Part shown: positions 8,590-17,473 of the stretch, one piece after another
How the letters are laid out: each line of letters opens with the position of its first letter
How positions within the stretch are numbered: position 1 is the first letter of the stretch
From: an uncultured Alistipes sp.
GTDB taxonomy: Bacteria > Bacteroidota > Bacteroidia > Bacteroidales > Rikenellaceae
DNA length: 64,000 bases
Direction of reading: 5' to 3'
Assembly: GCA_900545315.1 (NCBI GenBank)
Contig: UQYM01000001.1
Span: 84,551-148,550, forward strand
The notes under the pieces: generated by a model
Database searches by the model: none
Told to the model about the DNA's origin: nothing
Seen by the model: the letters and a program-made list of their open reading frames with translations, nothing else
Made by a program: the position numbers and the translations under genes

Positions 8590-11217
8590 ATGGACTCGAA
8601 TCAAATCAGAACAACATTTCTCGATTTTTTCAAGAGCAAGGGACATCTGATTGTACCTTCTGCTCCGATGGTGGTCAAAAATGATCCTACCTTGATGTTT
8701 ACCAATGCGGGTATGAACCAGTTCAAGGATATTTTCCTGGGCAACTCGCCGATCAAACACAATCGGGTCGCCGATTCGCAAAAGTGCTTGCGTGTGTCGG
8801 GTAAACACAATGACCTCGAAGAGGTGGGGCATGATACCTATCACCATACGATGTTCGAGATGTTAGGTAACTGGTCTTTTGGAGATTACTTCAAGAAAGA
8901 GGCCATTTCATGGGCTTGGGAGTTGCTGGTCGACGTGTATGGATTGCCGAAGGATCGACTCTATGCAACTGTATTTGAAGGGAGTCCCGAAGAGGGGATC
9001 GACCGTGACAGTGAAGCCTACAATTATTGGAAACAGTTTCTGCCTGAAGATCATATTCTGTTGGGAAACAAGCATGATAACTTCTGGGAGATGGGCGATA
9101 CCGGTCCATGTGGCCCCTGTAGCGAGATCCATTACGATTTGCGTAACGAAGAGGAGCGTGCGAAGATCCCCGGTCGCGAACTGGTCAATGCCGGTCATCC
9201 GCAGGTGATCGAGATTTGGAATCTGGTCTTCATGCAGTTCAACCGCAAAGCCAACGGACAACTCGAGCCGCTGCCCTCGCATCATGTTGATACCGGTATG
9301 GGCTTTGAACGTCTGTGTATGGTGTTGCAGGGCAAGCAGAGCAATTACGATACGGATGTTTTCCAGCCTACGATTCAGCGCTTGGCTGCGATGGCCGGGA
9401 AACAGTACGGTGTGGATCCCAAAGCGGATGTGGCCATGCGTGTGATTGCCGATCACCTCAGAGCAATCGCCTTCTCGATTGCGGATGGCCAGTTGCCTTC
9501 GAATGTTAAAGCGGGTTATGTGATCCGTCGTATTTTGCGTCGTGCAGTACGTTACGGATACACCTACTTAGGCTTTAACGAACCGTTCATGTGCAAATTG
9601 GTGGATGGTTTGGTGCAGCAGATGGGAAATCAGTTCCCCGAACTGAAGGCACAGCAAGAGTTGATTACCAAGGTGATTGCCGAGGAGGAGAGCGCATTTT
9701 TACGTACGTTGGCAACCGGCATCAACCTGATGGATGGCGTGATGGCGAAAGCAAAAACAGACCATAAAGATACGATTAGCGGCAGTGATGCGTTCTTGTT
9801 GTATGATACGTATGGATTCCCGATCGATTTGATCGAGTTGATCGCACATGAAAACGGCATGAAGGTTGATCTCGACGCATACGGTAAGGAGTTGCAGAAA
9901 CAGAAGGAGCGTTCCCGCAATGCTGCGGCTGTCGATACGGATGATTGGGTGGAGCTCTTCCCGATCGATGAGAGCAAGTTCGTAGGCTATGATACGTTGG
10001 AGGCCGATGTGCGGATTTCACGTTACCGTCGGGTAAAGACGAAAAATAAGACCTATTACCAATTAGTATTTGATCAGACTCCGTTCTACGGCAATTCTGG
10101 CGGACAGGTTGGGGATAAAGGTGTTATCACCGCAAACGGTGAGACGATTCGCATCACGGACACCCAAAAGGAGAATAACCTGACGGTTCATCTGGTGGAT
10201 CAATTGCCTGAGGATGTTACGGCTACCTTCCATGCTGTGGTTGATAAGGAGTTGCGTGCTGGCAGTGCCAATAATCATACGGCAACCCACTTGCTGCACA
10301 AGGCGTTGCGTACGGTGTTAGGAACGCACGTTGAGCAGAAAGGATCGTTGGTAACGCCAGAGTATTTGCGTTTTGACTTTTCGCACTTCCAGAAGGTGAC
10401 CGATGAGCAGATCCGCGAAGTGGAGCGTTTGGTCAATCGGGATATTCGGGCCAATTATTCGCTTGAGGAGCGTCGCGATTGCCCGATTGATGAAGCTCGT
10501 ACCCTCGGGGCCATGATGTTGTTCGGTGAAAAATATGGTGATCGTGTCCGTGTAGTCAAGTATGGCGATTCGGTAGAGTTGTGCGGTGGTACTCACGTTT
10601 CTGCGACCGGAAACATCGGATTCTTCAAAATCTTGGGTGAAAGCGCTATTTCGGCTGGCGTTCGTCGTATTGAGGCGGTTACGGGGGCTCCTGCTGAAGA
10701 GTTTGTCTATCATTTGGAAGATCTGCTCAAATCGGTTCAGAACGCTCTGAATAATCCTTCTGTAGAACAGGCTGTTAAACGTCTTTTGGATGAAAATGCA
10801 GAGATGAGCCGTCAGATCGAAGAGACAAAACAGGAACGTATTGCCACTTTGAGAGAGACTCTTGCCAAAACATGTGTCGAGGAGGATGGTATGATGCTGA
10901 TTGCTCGTCAGATTCCTGCTACGGCAGATGTTATTAAGAATGTAGCGTTTGGTATCAAACCGCAATTCCCGAATTTGGTTTTGGTGGCCGGTTCAACAGT
11001 AGGAGGTAAGGTGACCTTGACCATTATGTTGGGTGATGATATCGTAGCCAAAGGGGTAAATGCTGCTCAGGTGGTTCGCGAAGCCGCTAAAGAGATCAAC
11101 GGTGGCGGTGGCGGCCAACCCTTCTTTGCAACAGCCGGCGGTAAAAAGGAGGATGGAATCGAAGCCGCTATTTTGCGAGCTGTCGAGTTGATTCGTGCTC
11201 AGCTTGCCGGAAAGTAA
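8590..11217 (+). CDS. alaS: Alanyl-tRNA synthetase
   Basis: An 875-residue class II synthetase that charges tRNA-Ala. In order: the catalytic core (MDSNQIRTTFLDFFKSKGH start, then the HNDLEEVGHDTYHHTMFEM block), a tRNA-recognition domain, the editing domain with its zinc-binding HTATHLLH and the C-x3-H pair CGGTH, and a C-terminal DHHA1-type domain with the glycine-rich GGGGGQPFFATAGG. Length and order are those of full-length bacterial AlaS, so editing of Ser/Gly mischarging is expected. The N-terminal MDSNQIR fits the family and fixes the start. It is followed by gpmI after 84 bases without an evident terminator between them. Confidence 0.98.
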   Translation: MDSNQIRTTFLDFFKSKGHLIVPSAPMVVKNDPTLMFTNAGMNQFKDIFLGNSPIKHNRVADSQKCLRVSGKHNDLEEVGHDTYHHTMFEMLGNWSFGDYFKKEAISWAWELLVDVYGLPKDRLYATVFEGSPEEGIDRDSEAYNYWKQFLPEDHILLGNKHDNFWEMGDTGPCGPCSEIHYDLRNEEERAKIPGRELVNAGHPQVIEIWNLVFMQFNRKANGQLEPLPSHHVDTGMGFERLCMVLQGKQSNYDTDVFQPTIQRLAAMAGKQYGVDPKADVAMRVIADHLRAIAFSIADGQLPSNVKAGYVIRRILRRAVRYGYTYLGFNEPFMCKLVDGLVQQMGNQFPELKAQQELITKVIAEEESAFLRTLATGINLMDGVMAKAKTDHKDTISGSDAFLLYDTYGFPIDLIELIAHENGMKVDLDAYGKELQKQKERSRNAAAVDTDDWVELFPIDESKFVGYDTLEADVRISRYRRVKTKNKTYYQLVFDQTPFYGNSGGQVGDKGVITANGETIRITDTQKENNLTVHLVDQLPEDVTATFHAVVDKELRAGSANNHTATHLLHKALRTVLGTHVEQKGSLVTPEYLRFDFSHFQKVTDEQIREVERLVNRDIRANYSLEERRDCPIDEARTLGAMMLFGEKYGDRVRVVKYGDSVELCGGTHVSATGNIGFFKILGESAISAGVRRIEAVTGAPAEEFVYHLEDLLKSVQNALNNPSVEQAVKRLLDENAEMSRQIEETKQERIATLRETLAKTCVEEDGMMLIARQIPATADVIKNVAFGIKPQFPNLVLVAGSTVGGKVTLTIMLGDDIVAKGVNAAQVVREAAKEINGGGGGQPFFATAGGKKEDGIEAAILRAVELIRAQLAGK

Positions 11218-11301
11218 TACAGCACCGTGGAGCGTCAATCTCCATTAAAGAACTTGAAAGAAGATAGATAAGAAAACCTTATATTAAAAGCATTTGTTGT
11301 T

Positions 11302-12831
11302 ATGGCAAACAAAGTATTGCTGATGATTTTGGATGGCTGGGGAATTGGTGACCACGGCCATGATGATGTTGTGTATTGCGCTCATCCCGAGTATATTACG
11401 GGTTTGGGGCAGAAATATCCCCATGCACAGTTGCGTACGGACGGCGAAAATGTCGGTCTGCCCAACGGTCAGATGGGTAACTCGGAGGTAGGACACCTCA
11501 ATATCGGTGCAGGTCGTGTCGTTTACCAGGATTTGGTTAAGATCAATATGGCCTGCCGGGACAACTCAATTCTGAAGAATCCTGAAATTGTCAAAGCCTT
11601 TACCTATGCCAAAGAGAGTGGCAAACAGGTACATTTTATGGGGCTGTTGTCCAATGGTGGAGTACACAGTTCACTGGATCATGTTCTCAAGCTGTGTGAC
11701 ATTGCGAAAGAGTATGGTGTCAGTGACCGTACCTTTGTTCACTGCTTTATGGATGGTCGTGATACCGATCCTCACAGCGGCAAGGGCTTTGTGGAGACCC
11801 TCGCTAATCATCTGAAAGTCTCTGGCGGCAAGATTGCTTCGATTGTCGGTCGTTACTATGCAATGGACCGTGATAAACGTTGGGAACGTGTCAAAGAGGC
11901 TTATGATCTGTTGGTTAACGGAGTCGGTGAAGCAGCCTCGGACCCGGTGGCTGCGGTCCAGAAATCGTATGATGAAGGGGTTACCGATGAGTTTATCAAA
12001 CCAATCGCTTGCGTTGGTGCTGATGGCAAACCTCAGGGTTTGATTCAGCCGGATGATCTGGTTATTTTCTGCAACTTCCGTAACGACCGTGCCAAAGAGT
12101 TGACCATCGTATTGACTCAGGAAGATATGCCCGATTTCGGTATGCACAAAATGCCGTTGTATTATTGCTGCATGACTCCGTACGATGCGAAATTCCAGGG
12201 CTTGCACATCCTCTTCGACAAAGAGAATGTGAACAATACTATCGGAGAGTATGTGGCATCAAAAGGTCTTAAACAGCTGCGTATTGCTGAAACCGAAAAA
12301 TATGCTCACGTAACTTTCTTCCTCAATGGTGGTCGTGAAGATAAATTTGCCAACGAGGAGCGTATTCTGATCCCGTCGCCGAAGGTTGCAACCTATGATC
12401 TGAAGCCGGAGATGAGTGCCTATGAGGTCAAAGATGCCCTGGTTGCAGAGTTGAACAAAAAGAAGTTCGATTTTATCTGCTTGAACTTTGCCAATGGCGA
12501 TATGGTCGGACATACCGGTGTGTATGAGGCCATTGTAAAAGCTGTGAAGGCTGTTGATGCTTGTGTTCGCGAGGTGGTTGAAGCTGCCAAGGCAAACGGC
12601 TATGAGGTGGTACTGATTGCTGACCACGGTAATGCAGACCACGCAGAGAATGCCGATGGTACGCCTAATACAGCCCACTCATTGAATCCGGTACCTATTA
12701 TCGTGGTTTCTGACCGTGTGAAGAGCGTTAAGAATGGCGTTTTGGCTGATGTTGCTCCTACCGTTTTGAAACTGATGGGTCTGGAACAGCCTGCCGAGAT
12801 GACCGGTAAAGTGCTTGTTGAGATGAAATAA
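11302..12831 (+). CDS. gpmI: 2,3-bisphosphoglycerate-independent phosphoglycerate mutase
   Basis: A 509-residue cofactor-independent mutase interconverting 3- and 2-phosphoglycerate in glycolysis. It has the alkaline-phosphatase-like metal site: the N-terminal LLMILDGWG aspartate, the phosphoserine loop NSEVGHLNIGAG, the DGRDTDP block and the C-terminal ADHGNADH metal ligands. Length matches the family (about 510). It lies on the same strand as alaS, and a strong terminator follows at 12851-12884, so alaS-gpmI may form a unit or gpmI may have its own weak promoter. Confidence 0.98.
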   Translation: MANKVLLMILDGWGIGDHGHDDVVYCAHPEYITGLGQKYPHAQLRTDGENVGLPNGQMGNSEVGHLNIGAGRVVYQDLVKINMACRDNSILKNPEIVKAFTYAKESGKQVHFMGLLSNGGVHSSLDHVLKLCDIAKEYGVSDRTFVHCFMDGRDTDPHSGKGFVETLANHLKVSGGKIASIVGRYYAMDRDKRWERVKEAYDLLVNGVGEAASDPVAAVQKSYDEGVTDEFIKPIACVGADGKPQGLIQPDDLVIFCNFRNDRAKELTIVLTQEDMPDFGMHKMPLYYCCMTPYDAKFQGLHILFDKENVNNTIGEYVASKGLKQLRIAETEKYAHVTFFLNGGREDKFANEERILIPSPKVATYDLKPEMSAYEVKDALVAELNKKKFDFICLNFANGDMVGHTGVYEAIVKAVKAVDACVREVVEAAKANGYEVVLIADHGNADHAENADGTPNTAHSLNPVPIIVVSDRVKSVKNGVLADVAPTVLKLMGLEQPAEMTGKVLVEMK

Positions 12832-12850
12832 ACGTTTCAGTTAATAAGTA

Positions 12851-12884
12851 AATGCGGCGTGAACATTATGTTTCACGCCGCATT
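12851..12884 (+). terminator. Terminator after gpmI
   Basis: AATGCGGCGTGAA (12851-12863) pairs perfectly with TTCACGCCGCATT (12872-12884), eight-base loop, followed by TTTTTG. Confidence 0.93.
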
Positions 12885-12886
12885 TT

Positions 12887-13217
12887 TTGTATCGGGTTGT
12901 TGTGTGTAGAGCTGCGCTTCAAGTGGTGTGGATCTTGATTGTCGGTATATGGGAATAGAGAACCTGAAGACCTTATATTTATTATGTAAAGGGAGGTTAG
13001 GGGGCGATCCTATTTGATAATGATTCTGCGATTGGTTAGGAAGCAATCGTTTGTTCTCAGCAGTAGGTTGCGGGTCGAAATCGATTCCCCCTGCGCAACG
13101 AATGCACGAGAGATGAGGGGGCATGTCTGGAGACAGAAACGGTACCCCATATAAGGTTATAATGGTTCTGGTGCAGGGAACCCCATTCGTACAGGATCGA
13201 ACAGGAATGTATGCCCC
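12887..13217. other. Convergent spacer, no gene seen
   Basis: This 331-base stretch lies between the gpmI terminator and the 3' end of tcdA. I see no credible reading frame or tRNA. Its one structural feature is the long imperfect inverted repeat whose arms are 13110-13126 and 13209-13226. Confidence 0.6.
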
Positions 13218-13226
13218 TTACATCTC
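13110..13226 (-). repeat. Imperfect inverted repeat at the tcdA 3' end
   Basis: The left arm GAGATGAGGGGGCATGT (13110-13126) is largely complementary to the right arm GTATGCCCCTTACATCTC (13209-13226), with about 82 bases between. The right arm includes the tcdA stop codon (13218-13220). It could fold in the 3' end of the tcdA transcript; no U-tract makes it a standard terminator. Confidence 0.45.
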
Positions 13227-13940
13227 GCCGATCAATCCGCGTATCACTACGGAGGCGCAATAACATCCGAATAGGGCAGGCATGTAGGAGATGGTGCCGA
13301 CGTTCGACTTTTTGTTGGTCTCTTCGCAAAGAATCATCGACCCTTCGCGAACCGGTTCAGGTGAGAAAACCACCTGAAAACCGCTGCGAATTCCCAATTT
13401 GTGCAACCGTTTGCGGAGCATATGGGCCAACGGACAGTGGTGTGATTTGGAAATATCTTTGATTTCTAAAAGGGTAGGATCTGTTTTGGCTCCTGCTCCC
13501 ATGGAGCTAACTAATGGAATGTGACGATCCAGGGCCCCTTTGATCAGATTGACTTTGGGAGCCAACGTGTCAATCGCATCGACAATGTAATCGAAATGGC
13601 TGCGATCCAGCAGCGTATCAGTCATGTCGTCTTTGATAAACTCTTGCAGCACATCCAACTCAATATCGGGATTGATGTCTCGTAATCGGTCTGCCAAAAT
13701 ATTGGCTTTGGGTGCTCCGATAGTGCTGTGCAGGGCGATCAGTTGTCGATTGATGTTGGATGGCGAGACGCAATCGGCATCTACAATCGTCAATTTACCG
13801 ATCCCACTCCGGGCCAGCATCTCAGCCGCATAGGCGCCCACGCCGCCTAAACCTACTACCAATACATGGGCATGTTGAATCATCGTAAGTTTTTCGGTTC
13901 CGAGTAGCAGTTCGGTTCGTTCGAGCAAGTTGTCGTTCAT
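13218..13940 (-). CDS. tcdA: tRNA threonylcarbamoyladenosine dehydratase (TcdA/CsdL)
   Basis: A 240-residue E1-like (ThiF/MoeB superfamily) protein. TcdA uses ATP to cyclise the t6A modification at position 37 of tRNAs to ct6A. Visible are the nucleotide-binding VVGLGGVGAYAAEMLARSG near residue 30, the D-x-D segment TIVDADCVSPSNINRQ and the typical conserved C-terminal half with LAHMLRKRLHK. It lacks the C-terminal rhodanese domain seen in ThiF-like partners. Its ATG overlaps the TatD stop by four bases (ATGA), indicating translational coupling. Confidence 0.9.
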   Translation of the reverse strand: MNDNLLERTELLLGTEKLTMIQHAHVLVVGLGGVGAYAAEMLARSGIGKLTIVDADCVSPSNINRQLIALHSTIGAPKANILADRLRDINPDIELDVLQEFIKDDMTDTLLDRSHFDYIVDAIDTLAPKVNLIKGALDRHIPLVSSMGAGAKTDPTLLEIKDISKSHHCPLAHMLRKRLHKLGIRSGFQVVFSPEPVREGSMILCEETNKKSNVGTISYMPALFGCYCASVVIRGLIGEM

Positions 13941-14659
13941 GATTGTAGAGCCGTATTGGTGGTAAAAACTTCAGAAATTAACAAAGAGGTAGAACCAAAA
14001 ATATGTTGCACGTTGTTGGCTGTTGCTTGTTGAAGTGTCTGCAGCGATTGCCCGGTTGTTTCGGCAGCCAAAGCGTATATTTCGGTTATCGATCGTTGGC
14101 TATCATCGGTCTCGAAGAAGAGGCGATCGAGAGGTACGTGTTGCAGGGCCTGTTGAGTTTTGGGCGAGGCCCAAGTGCGAGGCCCGAAAGAGAGATAACA
14201 ACCGGATTGTAACAGCCTGTTGGCCAACTCTGGTGAACCAATATAGCCATGAATAATAGAGGTTGTATTTGGATGTTTTTTTAGGACCTCGATCAATTCA
14301 TTATAGGCTTTTACACAATGAATAATGACCGGGAGTGACCGTTCGGTTGCTACTTGCAGTTGCCATTCCAACCAAAACTGTTGTTGCTGCTTTTGCTCAG
14401 AGGATTTTGCTGTGGTGTAGTCCAATCCAATTTCTCCAATAGCTATGCAAGATGTGGTAAGTGAGTGAATCAATAAGTCTTGATAATAGGAGGAGTCTGT
14501 AGAAGGTATTTGTTCGGCATCCCAAGGGTGAATTCCGACCGTATATGCATGGCCTGCAGGTGGTTGTGGGTCAGGAATACGACAGGTGTTCAGGGCTCCG
14601 GGATCTCCCCAATGGTTGTGTGTATGTATATCGATATAGGGAGTGGACAGTTGAGCCAT
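13937..14659 (-). CDS. TatD family metal-dependent hydrolase
   Basis: A 240-residue TatD-type TIM-barrel hydrolase; characterised members are 3'-5' exonucleases or metal-dependent DNases/RNases. The metal-binding IDIHTHNHW is seven residues after the chosen start, and GEIGLDYTTAKS, IIHCVKAY and the C-terminal FETDDS blocks follow in family order. An in-frame ATG further upstream at 14842 is rejected since it would overlap the divergent peptidase gene and precede the metal motif by 70 residues. The TatD stop overlaps the TcdA start (ATGA). A TACCTTTG -7 element is 52 bases upstream. Confidence 0.88.
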   Translation of the reverse strand: MAQLSTPYIDIHTHNHWGDPGALNTCRIPDPQPPAGHAYTVGIHPWDAEQIPSTDSSYYQDLLIHSLTTSCIAIGEIGLDYTTAKSSEQKQQQQFWLEWQLQVATERSLPVIIHCVKAYNELIEVLKKHPNTTSIIHGYIGSPELANRLLQSGCYLSFGPRTWASPKTQQALQHVPLDRLFFETDDSQRSITEIYALAAETTGQSLQTLQQATANNVQHIFGSTSLLISEVFTTNTALQS

Positions 14660-14710
14660 TGCTAAGATGCGGTGAAGCAATATCAGTGATAAATATGACA
14701 AATAACTGAA

Positions 14711-14718
14711 CAAAGGTA
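14711..14718 (-). promoter_or_regulatory. -7 element (TACCTTTG) for tatD-tcdA
   Basis: Minus-strand TACCTTTG fits TAnnTTTG and lies 52 bases before the TatD ATG at 14659. No clear TTG -33. Confidence 0.5.
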
Positions 14719-14772
14719 ACAAAATGGTAGGAAATGTTCGATGGTCCTCTGGATTATATGGAGCTGATTTAT

Positions 14773-14780
14773 TACATTTG
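14773..14780 (+). promoter_or_regulatory. -7 element (TACATTTG) for the C1B peptidase
   Basis: TACATTTG fits TAnnTTTG and lies 34 bases upstream of the chosen ATG at 14815, which supports the internal start over the in-frame ATG at 14734. Confidence 0.5.
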
Positions 14781-14814
14781 TTACCTATTATTGGTTTTAA
14801 GAAATTTGTTGGAC

Positions 14815-16029
14815 ATGAAAAAAAGACTGTTTCTGGTTGCAATATTGGGAATGTCTATGGTTACGGTTGTGGCCAAGACCCCGAAGAGTACAGATAAAAC
14901 GAAATCATCTGAACCTGAAACATACCAATTTACCGATTTGAAAACGGTTCCGGTTACCTCTGTGAAGGATCAATCCCGGTCCGGTACCTGTTGGTGTTTT
15001 TCCGGTATGGCCTTGATCGAGAGCGATGCCTTACGGAAAACCGGTGATACGCTGGATCTTTCGGAGATGTGGATTGTACGCCATGCCTATTACGACAAAG
15101 CGTTGCGTTATGCCCGCATGCATGGTAAAACCAATCTGGATGCCGGTGGAATCTCCTATGATGTTCCCTATCTGATGGCGCAGTATGGCATTGTGCCGGA
15201 TAGCATCTACTCGGGGTTGAATTACGGCACGAAAAACCATGTTCATGGGGAGGTGAATGCAGTGATTCAGGCCTACATGAATGCGATTATCTCTGCTCCG
15301 AATAAAACCCTCTCCACTGCATGGAAAGAGGGACTGAACGGTATTCTGGATGCCTATTTTGGTAAGATGCCGGAGACTTTTACTGTCAACGGTAAGAGTT
15401 ACACCCCGAAGAGTTGGATGGAGGCTTGTCAGATCGATCCTCAGAAGTATGTACAGTTGACGTCATTCACACACCATCCCTTCTATGAGAAATTTGTACT
15501 GGAGATTCCGGATAACTGGACCGCATCTCAGACTTACAATGTGCCGTTGGATGTGCTTCAGCAGGTTATTGACAGCTCTTTGGAGGCCGGCTATGCGGTG
15601 AACTGGGCTGCCGATGTCAGCGAAAAAGGTTTTGTCTTCAATAAAGGTTTTGCGATCGTGCCGGTTACCGATGTGGAAGAGATCAGTGGTTCGGATCGTG
15701 TTCGGTGGGCCAACCTGACCGAAGAGGAGGTAAAGAAGATGTCACAAGGTCCTACGGGGCTCACTCCGGAGAAGAGCATTACCCAACAGATGCGCCAAGA
15801 GGCATTCGATAATTACGAGACGACGGATGATCATGGCATGCTGATTGTCGGTATTGCAGAGGATCAGCAGGGACATCGTTTTTACAAGGTGAAGAACTCT
15901 TGGGGCGATAAAGGTTTATACAAAGGGTATTTGTACGTGTCAGTGCCTTATGTGCTGTACAAAACCACAGCCATCATGGTGAATAAAGATTCCATTCCTC
16001 AGGAGGTAAAAACAAAACTGGGATTGTAA
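14815..16029 (+). CDS. Secreted C1B aminopeptidase (bleomycin hydrolase-like)
   Basis: A 404-residue papain-like peptidase of the PepC/bleomycin hydrolase group (C1B), releasing N-terminal amino acids from peptides. The catalytic set is complete: C59 in SGTCWCFSG, H340 in DDHGM and N361 in KNSWGD. A signal peptide (MKKRLFLVAILGMSMVTVVA) occurs at the chosen start, so unlike cytosolic PepC it should be exported. An in-frame ATG 27 codons upstream would bury the signal and lies upstream of the probable promoter. The gene stands between the TatD unit and nqr; 78 bases separate it from nqrA. Confidence 0.92.
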   Translation: MKKRLFLVAILGMSMVTVVAKTPKSTDKTKSSEPETYQFTDLKTVPVTSVKDQSRSGTCWCFSGMALIESDALRKTGDTLDLSEMWIVRHAYYDKALRYARMHGKTNLDAGGISYDVPYLMAQYGIVPDSIYSGLNYGTKNHVHGEVNAVIQAYMNAIISAPNKTLSTAWKEGLNGILDAYFGKMPETFTVNGKSYTPKSWMEACQIDPQKYVQLTSFTHHPFYEKFVLEIPDNWTASQTYNVPLDVLQQVIDSSLEAGYAVNWAADVSEKGFVFNKGFAIVPVTDVEEISGSDRVRWANLTEEEVKKMSQGPTGLTPEKSITQQMRQEAFDNYETTDDHGMLIVGIAEDQQGHRFYKVKNSWGDKGLYKGYLYVSVPYVLYKTTAIMVNKDSIPQEVKTKLGL

Positions 16030-16107
16030 CCTTTTTGATGGGGTGGATATGAGTCAAGCCTCATAAGAATAATAGGTATAGATTTAGTTGCAAAATAACA
16101 TTTGGAC

Positions 16108-17463
16108 ATGTCGAAAGTCATCAAACTGAAAAAAGGGCTGGACATTTCGCTGGTGGGAGAGGCTCTGCAGGAGAAGGTGCAGCAGCCTTTGCAGGGTGAG
16201 TATGCTCTGGTGCCGGATGATTTCCGAGGGGTGATTCCGAAAATGCTGGTCAAAGAGGGGGAGGCCGTCAAGGTGGGTACTCCGCTGTTTTTTGACAAGT
16301 ATCATCCTGAGGTGCTCTTTTGTTCACCGGTCAGTGGCACGTTGGCTGCCGTTGTACGGGGTGCAAAACGTAAGATCATGAAGGTGGTGGTTGCAGCCGA
16401 TGCAGAGCAGACAGCGGAACATTTTGAGATTCCCGATTTGGCGGTTGCCGATAAGGCGGCTGTGACCGAGGTGTTGCTGAAAGCTGGTTTTTGGCCGATG
16501 ATCAAGCAGCGTCCATTTGGTATCATTGCTGATGCGGCAACGACACCAAAGGCCATTTTTGTTTCTGGATTCGATTCGGCACCTTTGGCTCCGGATATGA
16601 ATTATGTCTTGAGCGATCGGTTGGATGATTTGCAAATGGGATTTCGTGTGTTGGCCAAATTGACTCCGGGTAAAGTCCATTTGGGGTTGAAAGCCGGAAG
16701 CCACGGTGTGCTTGACCAGATAGAGAATGTCGAAAAACATTGGTTTGCAGGGCCTCATCCGGCAGGTAATGTCGGCGTGCAGATCCACCATATTGATCCG
16801 ATCAATAAAGGTGAACGGGTGTGGACGGTGGATATCCAGCAGGTTGCCATGATAGGACGACTGTTCCGAACCGGAAGTCCCGATTTTACGAAGGTGATCG
16901 CCGTGACCGGTAGCGAGGTGAAACGCCCTCACTATATGCAGGTCATTGCTGGAGCCAAAATTGAGGGTATTCTCCCTGACGCTGCCTTAACGAATGCAAC
17001 GGCACATGTGCGTCGTATCAGTGGAAACGTGTTGACTGGCCGGGCTGTTGCGACGGATGATTTTCTGGGCTATTACAGCAACCAGGTGACGGTCATCCCC
17101 GAGGGAGATCATTACGAACTGTTGGGATGGGGAATGCCTCGATTGAATAAATTCTCGGTTTCGCACAGCTACTTTTCGTGGTTGATGCCCCACAAAAAAT
17201 ATGTGCTTGATGCAAACCTCAATGGCGGGAAACGGGCCTTTGTGGTGACAGGACTCTACGATAAATATTTACCGATGGATATCTATCCGCTCTATCTGCT
17301 CAAGGCTATTTTGGCCGGAGACATTGATAAGATGGAGAATTTGGGTATCTATGAGGTGATTGAAGAGGATCTGGCTCTGTGTGAGTTTGTCGATCCGTCG
17401 AAAAATGATATCCAGGCCATTGTGCGGCAGGGTATCGATCTGATGATTAAGGAACTGAACTAA
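16108..17463 (+). CDS. nqrA: Na+-translocating NADH:quinone reductase subunit A
   Basis: A 451-residue NqrA, the peripheral cytoplasmic subunit implicated in quinone interaction of the sodium-pumping NADH:ubiquinone/menaquinone reductase. The start MSKVIKLKKGLDI is the family N-terminus; a TTG two codons earlier is not needed. A lipoyl-like domain (KEGEAVKVGTPLFF) and the conserved C-terminal half with the DLALCEFVDPSKND stretch are visible. First gene of the contiguous nqrABCDEF operon; a weak TAGATTTA -7-like sequence lies upstream near 16079. Confidence 0.96.
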   Translation: MSKVIKLKKGLDISLVGEALQEKVQQPLQGEYALVPDDFRGVIPKMLVKEGEAVKVGTPLFFDKYHPEVLFCSPVSGTLAAVVRGAKRKIMKVVVAADAEQTAEHFEIPDLAVADKAAVTEVLLKAGFWPMIKQRPFGIIADAATTPKAIFVSGFDSAPLAPDMNYVLSDRLDDLQMGFRVLAKLTPGKVHLGLKAGSHGVLDQIENVEKHWFAGPHPAGNVGVQIHHIDPINKGERVWTVDIQQVAMIGRLFRTGSPDFTKVIAVTGSEVKRPHYMQVIAGAKIEGILPDAALTNATAHVRRISGNVLTGRAVATDDFLGYYSNQVTVIPEGDHYELLGWGMPRLNKFSVSHSYFSWLMPHKKYVLDANLNGGKRAFVVTGLYDKYLPMDIYPLYLLKAILAGDIDKMENLGIYEVIEEDLALCEFVDPSKNDIQAIVRQGIDLMIKELN

Positions 17464-17473
17464 GCCTGCGGTG

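Noticed and set aside
13065..13110. tRNA-like T-arm (GGGTCGAAATCGATTCCCCC)
   Set aside because: The loop does not match the TTCRA consensus in a seven-base loop, and no acceptor, D-arm or anticodon arm could be laid out around it.
14734..14814. N-terminal extension of the C1B peptidase from the ATG at 14734
   Set aside because: It would precede the signal peptide and include the probable -7 element; the ATG at 14815 gives a normal exported protein.
14660..14842. N-terminal extension of TatD from the ATG at 14842
   Set aside because: It overlaps the divergent peptidase gene, has a hydrophobic non-family sequence and places the metal motif 70 residues from the start.
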